Below are positions 22,197-34,680 of a stretch of DNA of 64,000 bases, piece after piece. The stretch spans positions 134,415,284 to 134,479,283 of the forward strand of contig NC_135719.1 in NCBI RefSeq assembly GCF_964656455.1, in the 5' to 3' direction. The position numbers were made by a program, and so were the translations under genes. Below the pieces are notes generated by a model, which saw nothing but the letters and a program-made list of their open reading frames with translations, ran no database searches and was not told the DNA's origin. Numbering within the stretch: the stretch's first letter is position 1; the number at the start of each line of letters is the position of its first letter. The stretch comes from Halichoerus grypus (Eukaryota; Chordata; Mammalia; Carnivora; Phocidae).

Positions 22197-24867
22197 AAAT
22201 AGCAAATTTGAAATTAATATGGGTTACTAATCTTCTGAAAGGGCAAATAGATGCCAAAAGGTGATAATGAGTTAGAGTGTCAGCAACTTGTTCCCAAAAC
22301 CCACTGTTCCGAAAGTTTGTGGTCACATTTACCCTTCCCCTTTTGGATCATCTCCTGGCCTTGGTGGACTGACTCATGATATCTGCCAGGTTTTTCCTGA
22401 CCTGACTATCTCTCTGGTCACTAGCTGACTCATCCATGCTGTCATTGGTTTCTTCCATTATACTTTACTTCCCCAGGCTTCATCCATCACCTGCTGCTCT
22501 CCTCCTACCTTACTGTACCAATAGTTCATGTTCCTTTGAGCCAATACTTTCTGCCATTACTCATCCTATGCATGGCAATTCTTCACAATTAAATGTTAAA
22601 TTATGATAACTCATCTCAAAATATGGTACACTCTACAGCTGCTATAAAATAAAGATCACAAAGTATCTTAGATTCTTCTGCCTGGTAAATCATTTTAGAG
22701 TCAGGATTTTTGGATGAGGATTTCGTTAACTTATCTTCTCTCTCCTGAATAATTTGACTGATCCTAAATCTTTAGTGACACACTTTTCACCCACCAGCAT
22801 GGAACTTGATTTTCCTCACTTTTTCTATATCATTCCAATGCTCACTAACCTGAGCAAAAAAAAATCTGAAAGTAACCAATGGTTATGGTCTTCAAACTTT
22901 TATTTGACTTTTGCTCCTTTGTCACTTTGGGAACATAGAGTATTTACAGAAGGCATGTCAGGTTTGATAAATAGATTATTGACTCAACAGCTCTACAACA
23001 TAAACCACTAGCAAGAATTAATGTGCTTGTATTTTGCCCAGTTTGTAGGTAAAATTAAAGTATTTAGAATACTGCGGACTTTTAATTTGTTATTCTTGAA
23101 AATTCAGTCCAAATTCAAATTTGGATTTCACTTGGCTCCTTTAAGAAGATAAATAGAGGGCAAAAGGGGAATGTGCTTATTAATCTTAAAGGCAGATAAT
23201 TAAACTTTTATGATGAAAAGAATAAGGACCACTGCTTAAATTGATTTTAACCTTGTTAATTTATCAAAAGTAGAATATTGTTTTGTCATCACAAATAAAG
23301 CCACTTTTCCACTTCTTTATTTCATTTTGCATTGTATTCAAAACTCTTGAAATTTCTAAGTTTTGGTTAATTCACATAACACTTTCTATACTTAGAGAAG
23401 TCAGTAGAAGTATGACTTGTAATTCCTTTTTTTTTTTCTATTAGTGCTACTAGAACATACATTCTCTCATTAATTCCACAATCAGGTATTAGTGATACAA
23501 ACATCATGGGGTTTCAAGACCTGAGCCATGAGAACTCTACTCTACTGGATGAAAGAAAAAATTTGTTGAATAATCTCATTAATACCTTATTACAAACTAT
23601 GAACAAGAGAGGAATACCAGCTTTAGTCTGAAGATCAGGAGCACCTTCCTGGCCTTTGAGAACTGAAAAGGAGAACTCTTTAACCAGGTTAAAGGAAAGG
23701 TTTGCTTTGCAGACAAAATGGAGCATGACTAGGGTTCCAGGGGAGAAGGAAGCCTGTCACACTGAGGAACACTGAGAAAGCCAGAGTGGCTGGACACAAG
23801 AAGGTTGAGGAAGGTGGTGCTGTCATTGCATTCATTCTGTATTGTCCAAGCCTCTGTTCCATCTGCCTGACTCCTACCACACTCCCTAAAAGAGGCAGCT
23901 GTTCTGAAAAGGCAGGGACCGGGTATCTCACATAGAGCTAAGGCTGGTCCCTGATCTCTGACAGCCTGGCCTGGTTGGTTCAGCTTCAGGCATGAAAACT
24001 GCTGTCTGTTCACGTTGGTGCCGTCCTCACCCAGACTCACTTCCTCAGTATCTTTGGGTCTTTATTACACACAGAGTAGAGCTGACAGCACAGGCCTGTT
24101 CTGGAAAGATAACTCTGAATGGAAATCTGAGGGCCAAAACAGGTCTGATTATTCCAAGTTCTATGCTAAAGCAGATTGTATTGTATAACTGGTCTTTGAT
24201 GTGTTCTTAGAATCTATTAATAACTTAAAAAATGAAGACAAGCATCTATCCAGAACTTTTAAAGGGTCTTATTTAAAATGCTTCGCAATGGCAAATTACC
24301 AGAGTTGTGATTTAAATTGTCTTCTTTCATTTTTACTATGGGGATGAATAGTAAGGTTCAGAAAACACATTCATTTATATTTTGGCAGAAACCTGCATGT
24401 TATAATCCTTGTAAGTGTGTGATCAGAGGACATGGGGCTGGTAGAAGCATGTGCCACATGGGTGGTAGAATAACATGCTCTTTACAAAAATAAATTAAAC
24501 ATAATAGATTTTAGATAGAAGTGATAAACACTAGATTATAAGCCCTTTACAGCCTAGATCATATCTTATTAGCACAATAAATGTCACAGCTTGGGGAAAA
24601 GTAAATTTGCTAAGTAGAAACAATAATGAATAATTGAATGAATGACTGGAAACCACTGAGAGTATAACCAGCAGCCTAAAATTTTCATCTGGAGTGAACT
24701 GCAGTGTGAACTATGGACTTTGGGTGATAATGGTGTGTCATTGCAGGTTCATCAGTTGCAACAACCGTGCCACTCTGGCGGGGGATGTTGACTATGGCGG
24801 GGGCAGGAGTTACATGGGAGATCTCTGTACCTTCCACTCAGTTTTGCTGTGATCTAAAACTGCTCTT
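22197..24867. other. Long stretch without recognised features
   Basis: About 2.7 kb. I recognise no repeats. 23690-24210 is more GC-rich and holds short overlapping minus-strand frames (to 103 codons) without any recognisable protein. Confidence 0.45.
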
Positions 24868-24906
24868 GGGCACCTGGGTGGCTCAGTGGGTTAAGCGTCT
24901 GCCTAA
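24868..24906 (+). mobile_element. CanSINE head fragment
   Basis: Only the first ~39 bp of a CanSINE ('gggcacctgggtggctcag' to 'aagcgtctgcct') are present. The body and tail are missing and the sequence after 'gcct' is unrelated. Probably a deletion remnant. Confidence 0.85.
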
Positions 24907-24950
24907 GGTAGGCACACCTTATGAAACTAGATTTAAAGATAACCAGAAAG

Positions 24951-24970
24951 GTTAAAAAAATAAAATAAAA
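24951..24970 (+). mobile_element. Tail-only retroinsertion (20-bp A-rich segment)
   Basis: 'gttaaaaaaataaaataaaa' lies between near-identical direct repeats of 'taaagataaccagaa' (24934-24950 has one extra A; 24971-24986). The TSD-like repeats are 16-17 bp, the usual length for L1-driven insertions, but the inserted piece is only a tail. It starts 45 bp after the SINE head fragment, yet the TSD excludes that head. Confidence 0.6.
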
Positions 24971-24986
24971 TAAAGATAACCAGAAG

Positions 24987-25739
24987 TGCTAATGCCAGAT
25001 GGAACCATTAGATCATGAAGGAAGCTCAAATTGGATTGGCAAAGATGCACAGGAATGCAAACGTAAGTGTTCCTGCTGCAATTGAAAGCCTAGGTAGACT
25101 CTGCTCTTGGCTATGCTTTAGGGAAAATGCAGTTTTATGTCAGTGTGGGTAGAAGCTAGGCACAGGGAAACACGTGAACAAAGATGTGATTATGCATATT
25201 CAGGGCATAGCAAATTGTTCTTCAAAATAAATCTTTAACTATCAACTTGAAAACTCCTGAGTTTCTACTATGATTAAAATTAGTCACAGGTAGTTCTAAG
25301 GAAAATCCCCTTCATGAATTTCTGACTCTGTGGCCGAGTGCAATGGCATCAGGACAAAAGAGAGGTTGTATCAGTATCCTCCAGGAGTTTACAATCAAAA
25401 GAGAAGAAAGAAAGATTAAATCAGGCCAACGCAAACCCAGAAAAATAAATGTTTTGAACATCTAGGTCAGTTTGTGGACCATGGCAAAATGTGACATTTA
25501 TAGGAAAATCTCAGGACAAAAAAGCAAACCACAATCATTTAAGTTATCTTTCCCACTTCCTAGGGCATCTGGGCCAAGTTTCATATTTGATCAAAAGAAG
25601 CCCAATTCTGTAATTTCTGCTCATGGGAGAATAGACCAAGAAGTAGGTGGAAAAAAAAAAAAAAAAAAGCCAAGAAATTCTTCTTCATCGGCTTCTTTTT
25701 AGTAGCCAGAAATAAAGAGGATTTAATCCCATCTGGGAA
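24987..25739. other. No recognised feature; A18 run at 25651-25668
   Basis: Unclassified sequence containing an A18 homopolymer. Confidence 0.5.
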
Positions 25740-26215
25740 CTGTAGTCATTTTTCAAAATCAATTTTTCGAGACACCGTTGTCTTATGTTTACCCTCTAGG
25801 TGTCTACTTTCTCAAGGTAACAAAAAGGTTCACAAGGAGTCTTATCTCCAGGTGATAAACAGATGCAAACAGAGCCAGGCCTATCTGGGCTACCACAAGG
25901 CCTGTTTGGCTAATTGCCCTGATAGATCATTCTCCTGATGCCTGATGTTGTTATTGTACCCAGCATAGCTGAGATAGCACATGTTTAACCCCTGACCTCC
26001 CAGCTGCCTGGACCACATTGCTCTGGAACGAACCGTTCTCCATCATCACTTCCTCCCCATGGCAGCCCGGGAAAGAGATCTGTTTCTATGCAAATAGCAA
26101 AGGCTCTGACCCCGTCATGAGTCACCAGTCTGTCTACCTACTTCCAAGATTCCCCGTTTATATATTTATTCAGCTTGTCAGAGTTCCTGGCAAAGAGGAT
26201 AATGATATTTGAGGT
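25740..26215. promoter_or_regulatory. Candidate enhancer with clustered factor motifs
   Basis: Non-repetitive block with at least five GATA-type cores (25842-25847, 25853-25858, near 25882, near 25921, near 25972), a CAGCTG E-box (26001-26006), an exact octamer ATGCAAAT (26088-26095) and an exact AP-1 site TGAGTCA (26118-26124). About seven CpGs are retained. Motif matches alone are weak evidence; the clustering in unique sequence is what makes it notable. Confidence 0.3.
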
Positions 26216-26639
26216 AAATAGGATTCATGCTAACTCTGGGAACAGTAATTCCATAAATCCGAGATGCCTGAAGTGACTTCTACGGGCTTCCTATGAACCA
26301 ATCCATTCCATCCTACTCCCTTTTCAGGTACCTTTTACTTTAACACAAAAGATAAAATAGCAAAAGCCACAGAATGAACAACAACAACAAATATTCCAGA
26401 GCCACTTATTACAATGTAGGGAAATACCTGATTATTCTGTGCCTTAGGGCACTGGCTGAAATTTCTGTAAGACGGGCTAAATACTACTACTCGCAGCAGA
26501 AGTGAGAAGCAAATGTATTTTACTGTAGATAGGTCAGCTTTCTTTTATTGCATGCTTCACACATCTTATTCACAGAACTTACACTCATCAAGTTTTAACA
26601 GATACTGCCAACACTCAGTGATTCAGCTGCTGACAGGCT
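26216..26639. other. No recognised feature
   Basis: Unclassified; a short CAA run near 26381. Confidence 0.5.
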
Positions 26640-27050
26640 GGCCGAGGAGTGTTGTGCAAAAATTTCACATTATGCAATGATATAGAAACATTACATGGGA
26701 ATAACACAACAGGAAGTGGTGGTTTTTATGACCATTTGTGTTAATTAATGGAATTATGTTGTCTTTACGGAGAGGCAGAAAATATACGGAGAAAAAGAAA
26801 AACGTAATCATTATGGAGTGCGTTTGCATTTCTGTTCATCTTCTTTAAACATCCCAAACTTAAATGGACATGAAATATTAGAGGCTATCGCATTGGGGAA
26901 AAAAAGATCCATTTTGGTACATATTGTATTTCAGCTTTCACTGAACCATTTAACATAGACTCAAAGCATTACGGCTTAATTATAAAATAGCTCAATCTTT
27001 CCAACACTTTGTTCAGCCATGTCTTTAGACGTTTAATAACATTTCAACCA
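26640..27050. promoter_or_regulatory. Candidate conserved non-coding block
   Basis: Unique sequence with homeodomain-type cores ('gttaattaatgg', 'cttaattataaaa') and about eight CpGs in 410 bp ('ggccgagg', 'tttacggag', 'aacgtaatc', 'gtgcgtttgc', 'attacggctt', 'tagacgttt'). No transposon signature. Confidence 0.25.
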
Positions 27051-27879
27051 AAAACAAAAAGAGCATATTTGTTTTGTAAAACTAATTACTGAATACTAAT
27101 GTTATCAATCATTATTATCCTTCCCACGTAGTAAACCTGATATTTTCCTCTGCCCATTAAGAAAGCAAGATGGTAACGTGTAAAATATTGAGTGGATTGA
27201 CAAGATATTGAAAATGCCTGAGGGAAAACCAGACAAATAATCAAAGTTATGTGTGTCTACGGGTTTGCACTGAAGGAGCGCGTGACACAGAAGGGGTACT
27301 CGTTGTCAGATGAGCTAGGTTACCTTCATCTAGGGAGCTTTGAGTTCATTCTGAATCTCAGTTTTCTCTTACATGACGTTAATGAAGCCTTTCTAACCAG
27401 CTTCCCCTGAAGTTTAAATGATAATAAGTTTAAATGATACAGTGGCCGGAATTAAAAAAGAACAAATAATTGATTGATCCCAAGTCCCTTCTTGCACTCT
27501 CTTGTACAACTGCCAGAGATTCCACTTCAATCAAATTTACCTTCAAGCTACTTAGAGTATAATTTCACTGAGCTCGCACAAATTTTGGAAATCTTGACCC
27601 ACAGTGAGATAGCTTGTCTTCTGAAAAGGAAGAAAAGCAATGTCTAACATGAACAAGTCTTGTCCCACTGAAAGAGAGAAAGAAACAAAGGTGAATTTCT
27701 ATGAGCAACAAGAAAAGTTAGATCTCTTTTGTTTATTAGAAAATTTAGGGGGACTTGCCAAACAACAGGATTGTGTGGGGATGAAGCTCAGAGGCCAAGG
27801 ATGTTACAGGATAAAAATTAACTGAGGCTCTGATGAGAAGCAATTCTGGCTTTTATTGCAACTTAAGACTAATTTATAG
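27051..27879. other. No recognised feature
   Basis: Mostly unclassified. 27260-27310 is CpG-richer ('gagcgcgtgac', 'tactcgttg'). 27355-27440 could be a decayed MIR. Confidence 0.45.
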
Positions 27880-28015
27880 AAACTTCAGACCTGGTTCCTT
27901 CATCTGTAAAATGGATAACCATATTTGTTTCACAGAATTATACTAGGATTAAATGATACAATGTGAGTAAATCACTTATCCTAGCAGAGAAGACAAACTT
28001 AACAAATGCTACTTT
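27880..28015 (+). mobile_element. MIR SINE fragment
   Basis: 'ttccttcatctgtaaaatgg', 'actaggattaaatgataca' and 'cttatcctagcagag' follow MIR order. Confidence 0.75.
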
Positions 28016-28471
28016 AAAGTTTGTAGTATTAATATGAGTAACGTGAAATGATTTGAAAGCAATTGAGAATACCTTGATTCTTTTTAGAGTGTTAGGGTTC
28101 TTACTCTCTCATAGATTTATCTCTTCCTCATCATCTCTTAAATATTAATTCATGTTGAAAGTCTTTGCCAATTTCCCCTTTCTTGTGTCTTATCTAAATC
28201 TCCAACCAGTGGCACCCATTCAAGTTAATGTCAATATAGCATCCCATGTTAGGATGAGATCCAGAACACAGGATGAACAAGAAAATACTCCTTTCACATT
28301 TTTTTTTTATAATTTATACATGCAAAGCCTAAAATTAATCACATCTCCAAACATTTGGATCCAATAATGCAGAGCATTGGGCAAATAATTTACCAGATTT
28401 TCAATGACTCCAAATAAAGATAGACAAATATGGGAAAATCTAGACCAATAATTTTTCTATACCTGGTGTCA
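28016..28471. other. No recognised feature
   Basis: Unclassified AT-rich sequence. Confidence 0.5.
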
Positions 28472-28518
28472 GTCTATCTGTCTATCTATCTATCTATCTA
28501 TCTATCATCTATCTATCT
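28472..28518. repeat. (TCTA)n microsatellite
   Basis: About eleven TCTA units with one 'tctg' and one 'tatca' interruption; likely length-polymorphic. Confidence 0.93.
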
Positions 28519-30635
28519 AATCTGGTATAGCATTTTAAAATGGTAAGTTCACAAGTGAAAAGTTTATTGTTTATAGTGTCCAGTTTTCCTTGTTATAAAA
28601 AGAAGTTAACTTGTTCTGTAGTACATTTAACTAACTGATACCCATTACCTTGCCAATTTCTATACAAATACATTGTGAGAAAACTACTTTTTGATGTACT
28701 AATAACCGATAGACATCACATTGCTCAAGGATGACTGTAGTGTTGGGTTTATGGATTTAACATCCCAGTAATGATATTTTTTAAACCACAGCTCTCTTTT
28801 AAATAAATGTAAGTAATTGGATTTTCTTCTGTATAAAAAAACTGTGTCAGATAAATGTTATAAATCTGAAAGCAGAAAAGTAGAGAAGAAATAGTAATTT
28901 ATAAGTCACAATGGGGTGTTTCACAATTTTTGTTTAACAAAACATATTTTACTCTGCTTACACCTTGATCTATAGGACCCCAATGATTACAAGGCTGTAA
29001 ATTGTGTGAAGAGCTCTGCAGAAAATCATAAAAGGGCAGCGAGGGGGCCTTATATCATGGAGTCACTTGGTCCCTAAGACTCAACCAGGACTTTGATATT
29101 CAGTTTAAACACAACCATATATTTTTATTAATAATGAATAGAACCACTTGTTTCAATTTCATAAGCCCAATGCACCAAAGCTGGTGAGATTTCTATTACC
29201 CATGACCTGGATATTAATCCTTTGATTAAAAAAAATTCTCAATTTTTCAAATATTGACTTAATACTGAAACAATGAGAAACAACTTTCCCAGCAATTTTG
29301 GTACATTGAACAGGGAAATAAGAGTGGCCATTCTTTGTTCACAAGGAGAGCTATTAAAAATGCTTTTGGTACAGGAAATACTTTTTTTCTCCCCAGATAT
29401 TAGAGGATATCTTCAGGAAACTCAGCAGATTAATCATATGAACCCTGGCTCAGCTTTATTTAGAAGTAAAGCATAAGATTGAACACTCATCTTAAAATGT
29501 AAAATCCCTCTTTCAGTATTTCATGATGCTGATATTCCTTGTTTGAGTGTTTTTCTGTTGGCTCAGATACTGATAGCAAAGAGTTTTCCCTTACTTTTTT
29601 TTTTTTTTAATTTTTATTTTTTTAGTAGTGGGCCAGGGGAAAGATAAAAGGAGAATGTTGGTTAACTTTGCCTGGATTTTTAACATGAAACCACAAGATT
29701 AAAAACAGTAATGTATTTTTTTTTAATTCACAAAGTAATAGGCTTAAGCATAGAAGTTTCTAAAACTTCCAATTTGTGTTGACATAATGACTATGTACAA
29801 GTTGTTTTTCAAAAGGTTTCTGAATAAGAAAACTTTATGGAAAGAAAGAAGTGCTCCTTCATTCTTTGTTGGATGGAGAGTATTCTGCTTTTTAGTAGAA
29901 TTTTTCAAAACAGCCCAGAACCGCCTTTTCTAAAAGATACTCTAAGACATGTGTTTCCTTACACTTCCTCAGGAGAAGATATAACTTATATCCATTTTTT
30001 TAAAACTCAAGGAAATTCCCTTTGACTGAGACTTAGAATAATCACATGGACAAAAGTACATATTTCACAATCACTGCTCTAAGCCCAGGACCAAACACTG
30101 CAGGGAATGGTTGGAGAAGAGGAGAACGGGATGGACATGAAACATCTCAACTCTGCTTTTAAGGAAACTATTTGCTGACTGGGAAATTAGAAATGACATA
30201 AACTAAATTAAAAACCCATTTCTGAAGCCACATTTCAAATGCAGCTTGAGGCTATGCTACAAACAAGGATGTAGATGATGTAGAGAGAAGGTTGAGTTTG
30301 TGAGACAGGGATGTCTCCTGGAGGATGCTAGGTTGGGACAAATCTCGAAGATAGTGCGGAAAATGAGCTGGGTATCTTGGAGGGTTTGGGGGGCAGGCAG
30401 AGTCATCTGAGCAGTGATGTTGAGTGCTGAGGGCACTGAGGCCAGATCTCTCTAGATTTCCCCCATTCCCCATGCCCTGGCAGCATTCAGGAAGACACAT
30501 GGAACCACGTACTGCATGTGTAGATTTGTCCTTATCCATGCAACTTCTTCAGACCCTCAACTCAAGCACGAAAGTCAAAAGTATATATTTTAAAATTGCT
30601 TCTTGTCTATCTCCTGGGTGGGGAGTACCAACATG
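28519..30635. other. Long stretch without recognised features
   Basis: About 2.1 kb of AT-rich sequence. T-rich run near 29598-29630. No gene supported; frames at 30252-30539 (minus) and 30424-30636 (plus) overlap one another and are unrecognised. Confidence 0.5.
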
Positions 30636-30795
30636 ATAGTTACTTCTCTGAACTTCAGTTTCCTTATCTGTGAAGTGGAGACATTCATAATGGAATTGTG
30701 AGGATTGATTTATTTAATGTGTGCACAAAATTGAGTCAAGTGCCTGGTACCAAAAAAGCACTCAATACATGACCCCTGTCAGTATTATAATTATG
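30636..30795 (+). mobile_element. MIR SINE
   Basis: 'gaacttcagtttccttatct', 'gaagtggagacattcataat', 'attgtgaggattgattta' and 'gtgcctggtaccaaaaaagc' are in MIR order. Confidence 0.85.
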
Positions 30796-33700
30796 GAGTT
30801 TATTCACAAGAATAAAGATGTCTTGAGCAGCCTACATGATGGTTTGCAGGATTTCACCTTCAACTATCAGCAGTGTGAACAGAGTGAATGAAAAAGATGG
30901 ATGAAGCCTTTACGACAAAAAAAACGGTATTAACTTGGAGATGTTCACGTGATTTGGGGTGTGCTATCTGGGGACTGAAATTCCATATTTTACTCACTAT
31001 CCACCTTCTCCCTGGGTTACAATTACCATGTTAAGTTATAACAAGAGCACAAATCCTATTTAGGTGCTTGATAGGTGACTATTTTTTAACTGAGAACCTG
31101 TGAGAGGGTATAGAGTCTGGACTCAAGATCCTCAAAGATCACTTAAAAAAATCTCTCAAAGAACACACAGATTCAAGGGATAACCGTGAAATATTTTACC
31201 AGCTAAGGCAGTTTGCTTTGTAACAAAGAGCAAATGTGATATACAAATGATAATGTACATGAGAATGTGCATGAGAATGTACCTTATTGCTTCTTATATT
31301 GGCCTTTGTTTTATTTTAGATGAAGAACTAGAAACTTTACATGGGCTGAGGCATTTTTAAGAGACTTCACCACAAATTTTGAGATCCTCTGGTAGGGTTT
31401 TAAAGGAACTGGACATGAGAGTAATAAAATCATTTTTTTTTTTTAAATGTTCAAACATCCCAGGGTGTAGTCCTGTATATCCGTTTCCCAAACAGTGTCT
31501 CCTGCAAGCACCAGCTTAAGGAGAGAAACTTGAAAGGCAGCATTTCAAATTAAATGCCCTCGATATGTTTATCTCCATGGGTAATTTGTAACAAATCTGG
31601 AATAGCAATTTTCCACCAAATGAAAAACTGCAAAAGATGACTTTTTTTTTCCCTCCTTTTTAAAGTACAGGTCCTGGTCAAGAGACTATAAAGAGGTTCT
31701 TCTAGTCAAAAGAAATTACCTGCAGTCCTTTGGGCCCTATAATGCCTGAAAGATCATGTGCTGTGTCCCTAAGAAAGTTGGATGGTGCAGGGGAAGTGGC
31801 AACCCACTGAGAAAACCTAGGATAAGGGAACTTTCAAAGCCCTCAACTAAGTTTTAGCAGCAAGATTACCCATTAGCTTGGCCAGCTTGTTTAGACACCA
31901 AATTTACATTCCCCTAGAGGAAAGAAAAACAAATTTGGAACACGAGGGTCCCTGGTCCCCAGAAAATAAACGTGCTTTTAAGTAGAAAGAGTAAGAACTG
32001 ATTAGGTGGTTCTTTTATTTTTCTAAGCCAGGCAAGTTCATTTTTCAAAAAACCCCCATATTTATGAGAGGAAAGATAACCCAGAAAAGCAAGTGTAGGC
32101 TCTGGAAAAGATTAGACTGCAGAGGGAAATTTTTAATGACACCTTTAGCGTCAAATATGTTTTTTGGTAGTTAAAGTAATCATAAATCCCATTGCATTTT
32201 TTTTCACTTGGATCAGCAAGTGGATGAAAATGGCCACTCTAAATGCTGCTTCGGTTTCAATTTAGAGGGCTGGAATTGAGTTATGTTGTGAATGGAGAGA
32301 ATATGCAGTGTTTCTTATGTGTAGCTTGACAGTTTGCTTATGTTCCATGGCTAAATTTTAAGCCATCCCTAGTGAAAATGAGAATAATAAAAACAATGTC
32401 CAGAAAGCCAAGTGTATTTAAGTTAAAGAATTATCATTATGTATGTCTTGCATTTTTTGGTATAAAAATGCCCCATTTTTAGGAAACGCTGGTGATGGTG
32501 AAAATTCCTTGTGTTCTCTCCCAGGGTGTCTGATGCATACAATGTGAAGTTAGCTATATGTTAATTTTAAATCTATCTTTTTACTTATTTATGAAATTAA
32601 ACTGTCGAGAACCTTCCCATGTATACTATCATTTAGAATGCTTACTTCACAAGAAAATGTACTTTATTTCACCTGCATTTGGGATGAAAATGTAGCAAGG
32701 ACATCTAGATAACATTGTCCATCATGTGTTTTGGGAGGCAGAAATCATTATCTGTGTATGTCCAAGCATGGCATCATGCTGTATCATTTTGACCTTCAAA
32801 AGCTTTGAAAATTTGAGATGCCCCCAATGACCACTGAATCCAAGGACGATTTTCTCCTGAGATCTCCTTTTCTCCAAGGATGATTCGTCAGTCGCTCTTT
32901 CTTGAAGAGGCTTTCCTAGAGCTGTTAGTTTTCCAGCGTCACAAAAACAAAGAAACTAGCAAAGTCAGACAGTGGTTCACAAACCCAAAAGAGAAAAGAG
33001 CCATGCTTTCACAAAGAACTAAAAAGGGCTTCCAGGAAATTGATGCTCAGTCAATAGATGAGTCAATAGTATCTCCAGCCTGGCACCCAGGAGTGGGGAA
33101 GAGCTGGTAAAAGGGCAGTAGATTGGAAATAAATGTTGTGGGCTGACAGGCTGAAAATCTGATTGCCTGGTATTCCTGTCACAATACATAATAATGTGAA
33201 AATGAACAAGCCTGAGAAAAGTCTAAGTCTAGTTATTGTGAGTAGACGCAAATGCAGGGGGCCTAATGATAGAAGTTGACAGCTCCAAAGGCATCCTATT
33301 CCTTTGCCATCGGCCAAATAGTTTGATGAGAAAACGTTTGTAGTACTTAGCCTGGGTGTGTGGCTTCTTGCCCCTTCCTGCTAGCTTGTGGACTTTTCTA
33401 TCAGGATTGTGGATAAGACAGAAGAAAACTGTATAGATGAAATTTAGAACGTGATGACTTTAAGTCCCCAGAGGTGCCAAGAGAAGAGTCTGACAATTAG
33501 GTTAGCACCATGCAGCATCTGGTAGGAGTTAGGGTACTGTCACTCATTTATCATGACTTCCATCTCCAGTGATGGAGAACACCCTGGATTCTGTGTTTCG
33601 AGTTCTTGGAACTGCATAAATCTTTTGGCACCCACAGATAAGTGAGGACGTTTCCCCTAACTGTCTTACAGTTATGGACAGTTCCCAGAGACATAAAGGT

Positions 33701-34504
33701 AATATAAATAATGTGCCTTATGACCAGCATATTAGGAATTTTGCATCAAAGTCATATGCAAGTCTCTCTGCTAATTATCTAAAACATTATATTGAAAATA
33801 TAGAAGCTCCTGTGGTCTGAGAAATGTCAAGACCTCCATCAGATTATGTTCCATGAGCTACGTTTTGGTTTTCCTAGTGAAACAGTGGAGGCCAATGGTT
33901 TTAAGTTATTGTATAATTGTCCCTAGTGTAATCCTATAAAATAAAACAATCCACATTCTAGGAATAAACCTGCTTGTAAATTCAATAATTTCTCTGATTT
34001 CCAATGCTGTTCATTTATGTTTTGACCTGGAAATCAGAGTGTGCTAAGGAGGAGGAGTTCTCCCCTGTCCAACACAAGAAGTCTCTACAATGTATTTACT
34101 TTGAAATTGAAATTCTGGAAGAGAATTCTGGGATTCTTCCTCACTCCTCAGAGATGTCACATCTCTGTGCCTTCGCTGCTGTTTTAACTACAGAATAAAG
34201 CTTTAAGCCTGAAATCATGGGAAGGCATTAAACTGGGATGGATATTCTGGCTTCTTGGCCCGTTTCCACACTTTCTGATTTGTGCAACTACCAGAAATTG
34301 CTCAGTATCTATAGACCTAAGATTCTCAAAATAGAGCATTGCAGTAAATATTCTCAAGTACCTTCCAGCACTGAGTCTCTATAATGCTATAAAACCTCAG
34401 ACCTCTTCACTATTATCATTCCTTTCTCCCTTGAAACGAGGGACAGATGGTCACTAAAGACTTCCAGATCTGAGGTTCTGTCCTTTCTGACATCTAATTT
34501 AACT
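30796..34504. other. 3.7 kb of mostly unique sequence
   Basis: No transposon of the usual classes is recognised over 3.7 kb, a low repeat density for a mammal. 31480-31660 and 32100-32420 look like well-kept unique sequence and could be conserved non-coding. Frames at 32880-33110 and 33063-33317 have no recognisable product. Confidence 0.4.
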
Positions 34505-34680
34505 AATATACCCTGAGCATGTATCATGCAGTTCACTTTCACATGGATTACCTCCCTATAAGAGATACTATTATTCCTGTTTTATAAATTAAAAAAAAGC
34601 ACCAAAGCTGAAGTTAAAGGAGCTGCTTAAGGTCGGTCATATATTCAGTGAATAGCTGAATTGGGATTTCACCTCATCAG
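34505..34680 (-). mobile_element. MIR SINE
   Basis: Antisense MIR: 'catgcagttcactttcaca', 'gatactattattcctgtttt', 'aaagctgaagttaaagg', 'agctgaattgggatttcacc'. Confidence 0.75.

Noticed and set aside
25635..25676. A18 run flanked by 'ccaagaa' repeats
   Set aside because: Only a 7-bp repeat with extra bases inside it; not convincing as a TSD.
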